From Bacteroidota bacterium (GTDB lineage Bacteria; Bacteroidota; Ignavibacteria; Ignavibacteriales; Ignavibacteriaceae), in NCBI GenBank assembly GCA_023453665.1, contig JAEXTA010000077.1, forward strand, positions 1 to 5,612: a stretch of 5,612 bases of DNA, read 5' to 3'. The stretch's first letter is position 1. Each line of letters opens with the position of its first letter. A program made the translations under genes and the position numbers. Positions 5,218-5,612 of this stretch are shown here, piece by piece. The notes under the pieces were generated by a model. The model ran no database searches. It was not told where the DNA came from and was given only the letters and a program-made list of their open reading frames with translations.

Positions 5218-5612
5218 TTATCTTTTGCCTCCACACATGCAGAACAAAGATCTGTTTCAACCCAGGAACATGGCATGCCGGTTTTTTCTATACATCGAAT
5301 GCAGTTAGCGTCAGTGCAGCCGCAAACTCTGCATTTTCTTATATCTGTAAACTGAAGCATTGATAAACCTACCAAAGATTCAATCTGAATGTGCTGATCT
5401 TTATTATCGTGACTCCAGATATGAAGATCTACTGGCTTGCAATTAGTGAACTGTTTGTTGAGTGTTTCTATGCGGGTTTTAAAGTAGAACAAATAATCCT
5501 TGCAGGATTCACCGGCAATTACTTTTCTGTCCTGCTCTCTGAAAAATTCCTGCACAACTTTCTGTAATTTATTTTTGGGTTGATAAAAGCTTCCAAGTTC
5601 GATTAAATATTT
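5214..5612 (-). CDS. Cysteine-rich phage protein with CRVCGCTD zinc-finger domain, 5' partial
   Basis: The frame is open to the right edge of the window (132 visible residues), so the start lies outside; a GTG at 5555 is an in-frame valine without a convincing ribosome binding site. The C-terminal 40 residues carry eight cysteines in the pattern CRVCGCTDANC..C, then G-x-P-C-S-W-V and DLCSAC. I recognise this as a zinc-binding domain common in phage-encoded proteins of unknown role. The part before it (KLQKVVQEFFREQDRKV and onwards) is helical and polar, without a family I can name. The stop codon TGA overlaps the ATG of the next gene. As the most upstream visible leftward gene it may head the cluster or belong to a longer early transcript. 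The promoter is not in the window. Confidence 0.78.
   Translation of the reverse strand, partial: KYLIELGSFYQPKNKLQKVVQEFFREQDRKVIAGESCKDYLFYFKTRIETLNKQFTNCKPVDLHIWSHDNKDQHIQIESLVGLSMLQFTDIRKCRVCGCTDANCIRCIEKTGMPCSWVETDLCSACVEAKDK

Noticed and set aside
5214..5555. GTG at 5555 as the true start of the cysteine-rich protein
   Set aside because: The frame stays open to the window edge and no Shine-Dalgarno precedes the GTG, so the gene is treated as 5' partial.

Overview
The window looks like part of a Mu-like (transposable, Myoviridae-type) prophage in a moderately AT-rich bacterium. Three rightward genes at the left match, by recognisable motifs and in the expected order, the Mu head genes 29 (portal, DUF935), F/30 (minor head protein, SPP1 gp7 type) and G/31 (virion morphogenesis / tail completion). 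The host cannot be fixed from the sequence. AT-rich non-Shine-Dalgarno leaders before some genes and a dispersed palindromic repeat of the CTTCGACRGGCTCAG type lean towards Bacteroidota/Ignavibacteriota relatives, but this is an inference.

Layout. 1-2922: portal (5' end cut by the window edge), a palindromic repeat in the portal-gpF gap, gpF, then gpG overlapping gpF by ATGA. 2923-3158: a mostly noncoding gap. It holds a likely 32-codon leftward gene for a one-helix membrane peptide with a strong ribosome binding site, and a small hairpin before the next gene. 3159-3416: an 85-residue small protein of unknown function, rightward. 3417-3574: a structured intergenic region with a good leftward rho-independent terminator and a second long-stem hairpin. 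3575-5612: a leftward cluster, in transcription order a cysteine-rich protein cut by the right edge, a 68-residue double-CxxC protein, a short radical SAM protein, a DUF1643 protein, and a 125-residue zinc-ribbon protein with its own near-consensus sigma70 promoter.

How they fit together. The rightward genes build the capsid portal and neck. Mu itself would continue with the protease/scaffold and major capsid genes, but here the head cluster stops after gpG and the strand switches. The leftward genes are tightly packed (two ATGA overlaps) and four of the five products carry cysteine metal-binding motifs. They look like an accessory or early phage module rather than structural genes. The radical SAM plus DUF1643 pair is the part with unknown chemistry and is the best candidate here for an undescribed function; nothing in the window proves what it does.
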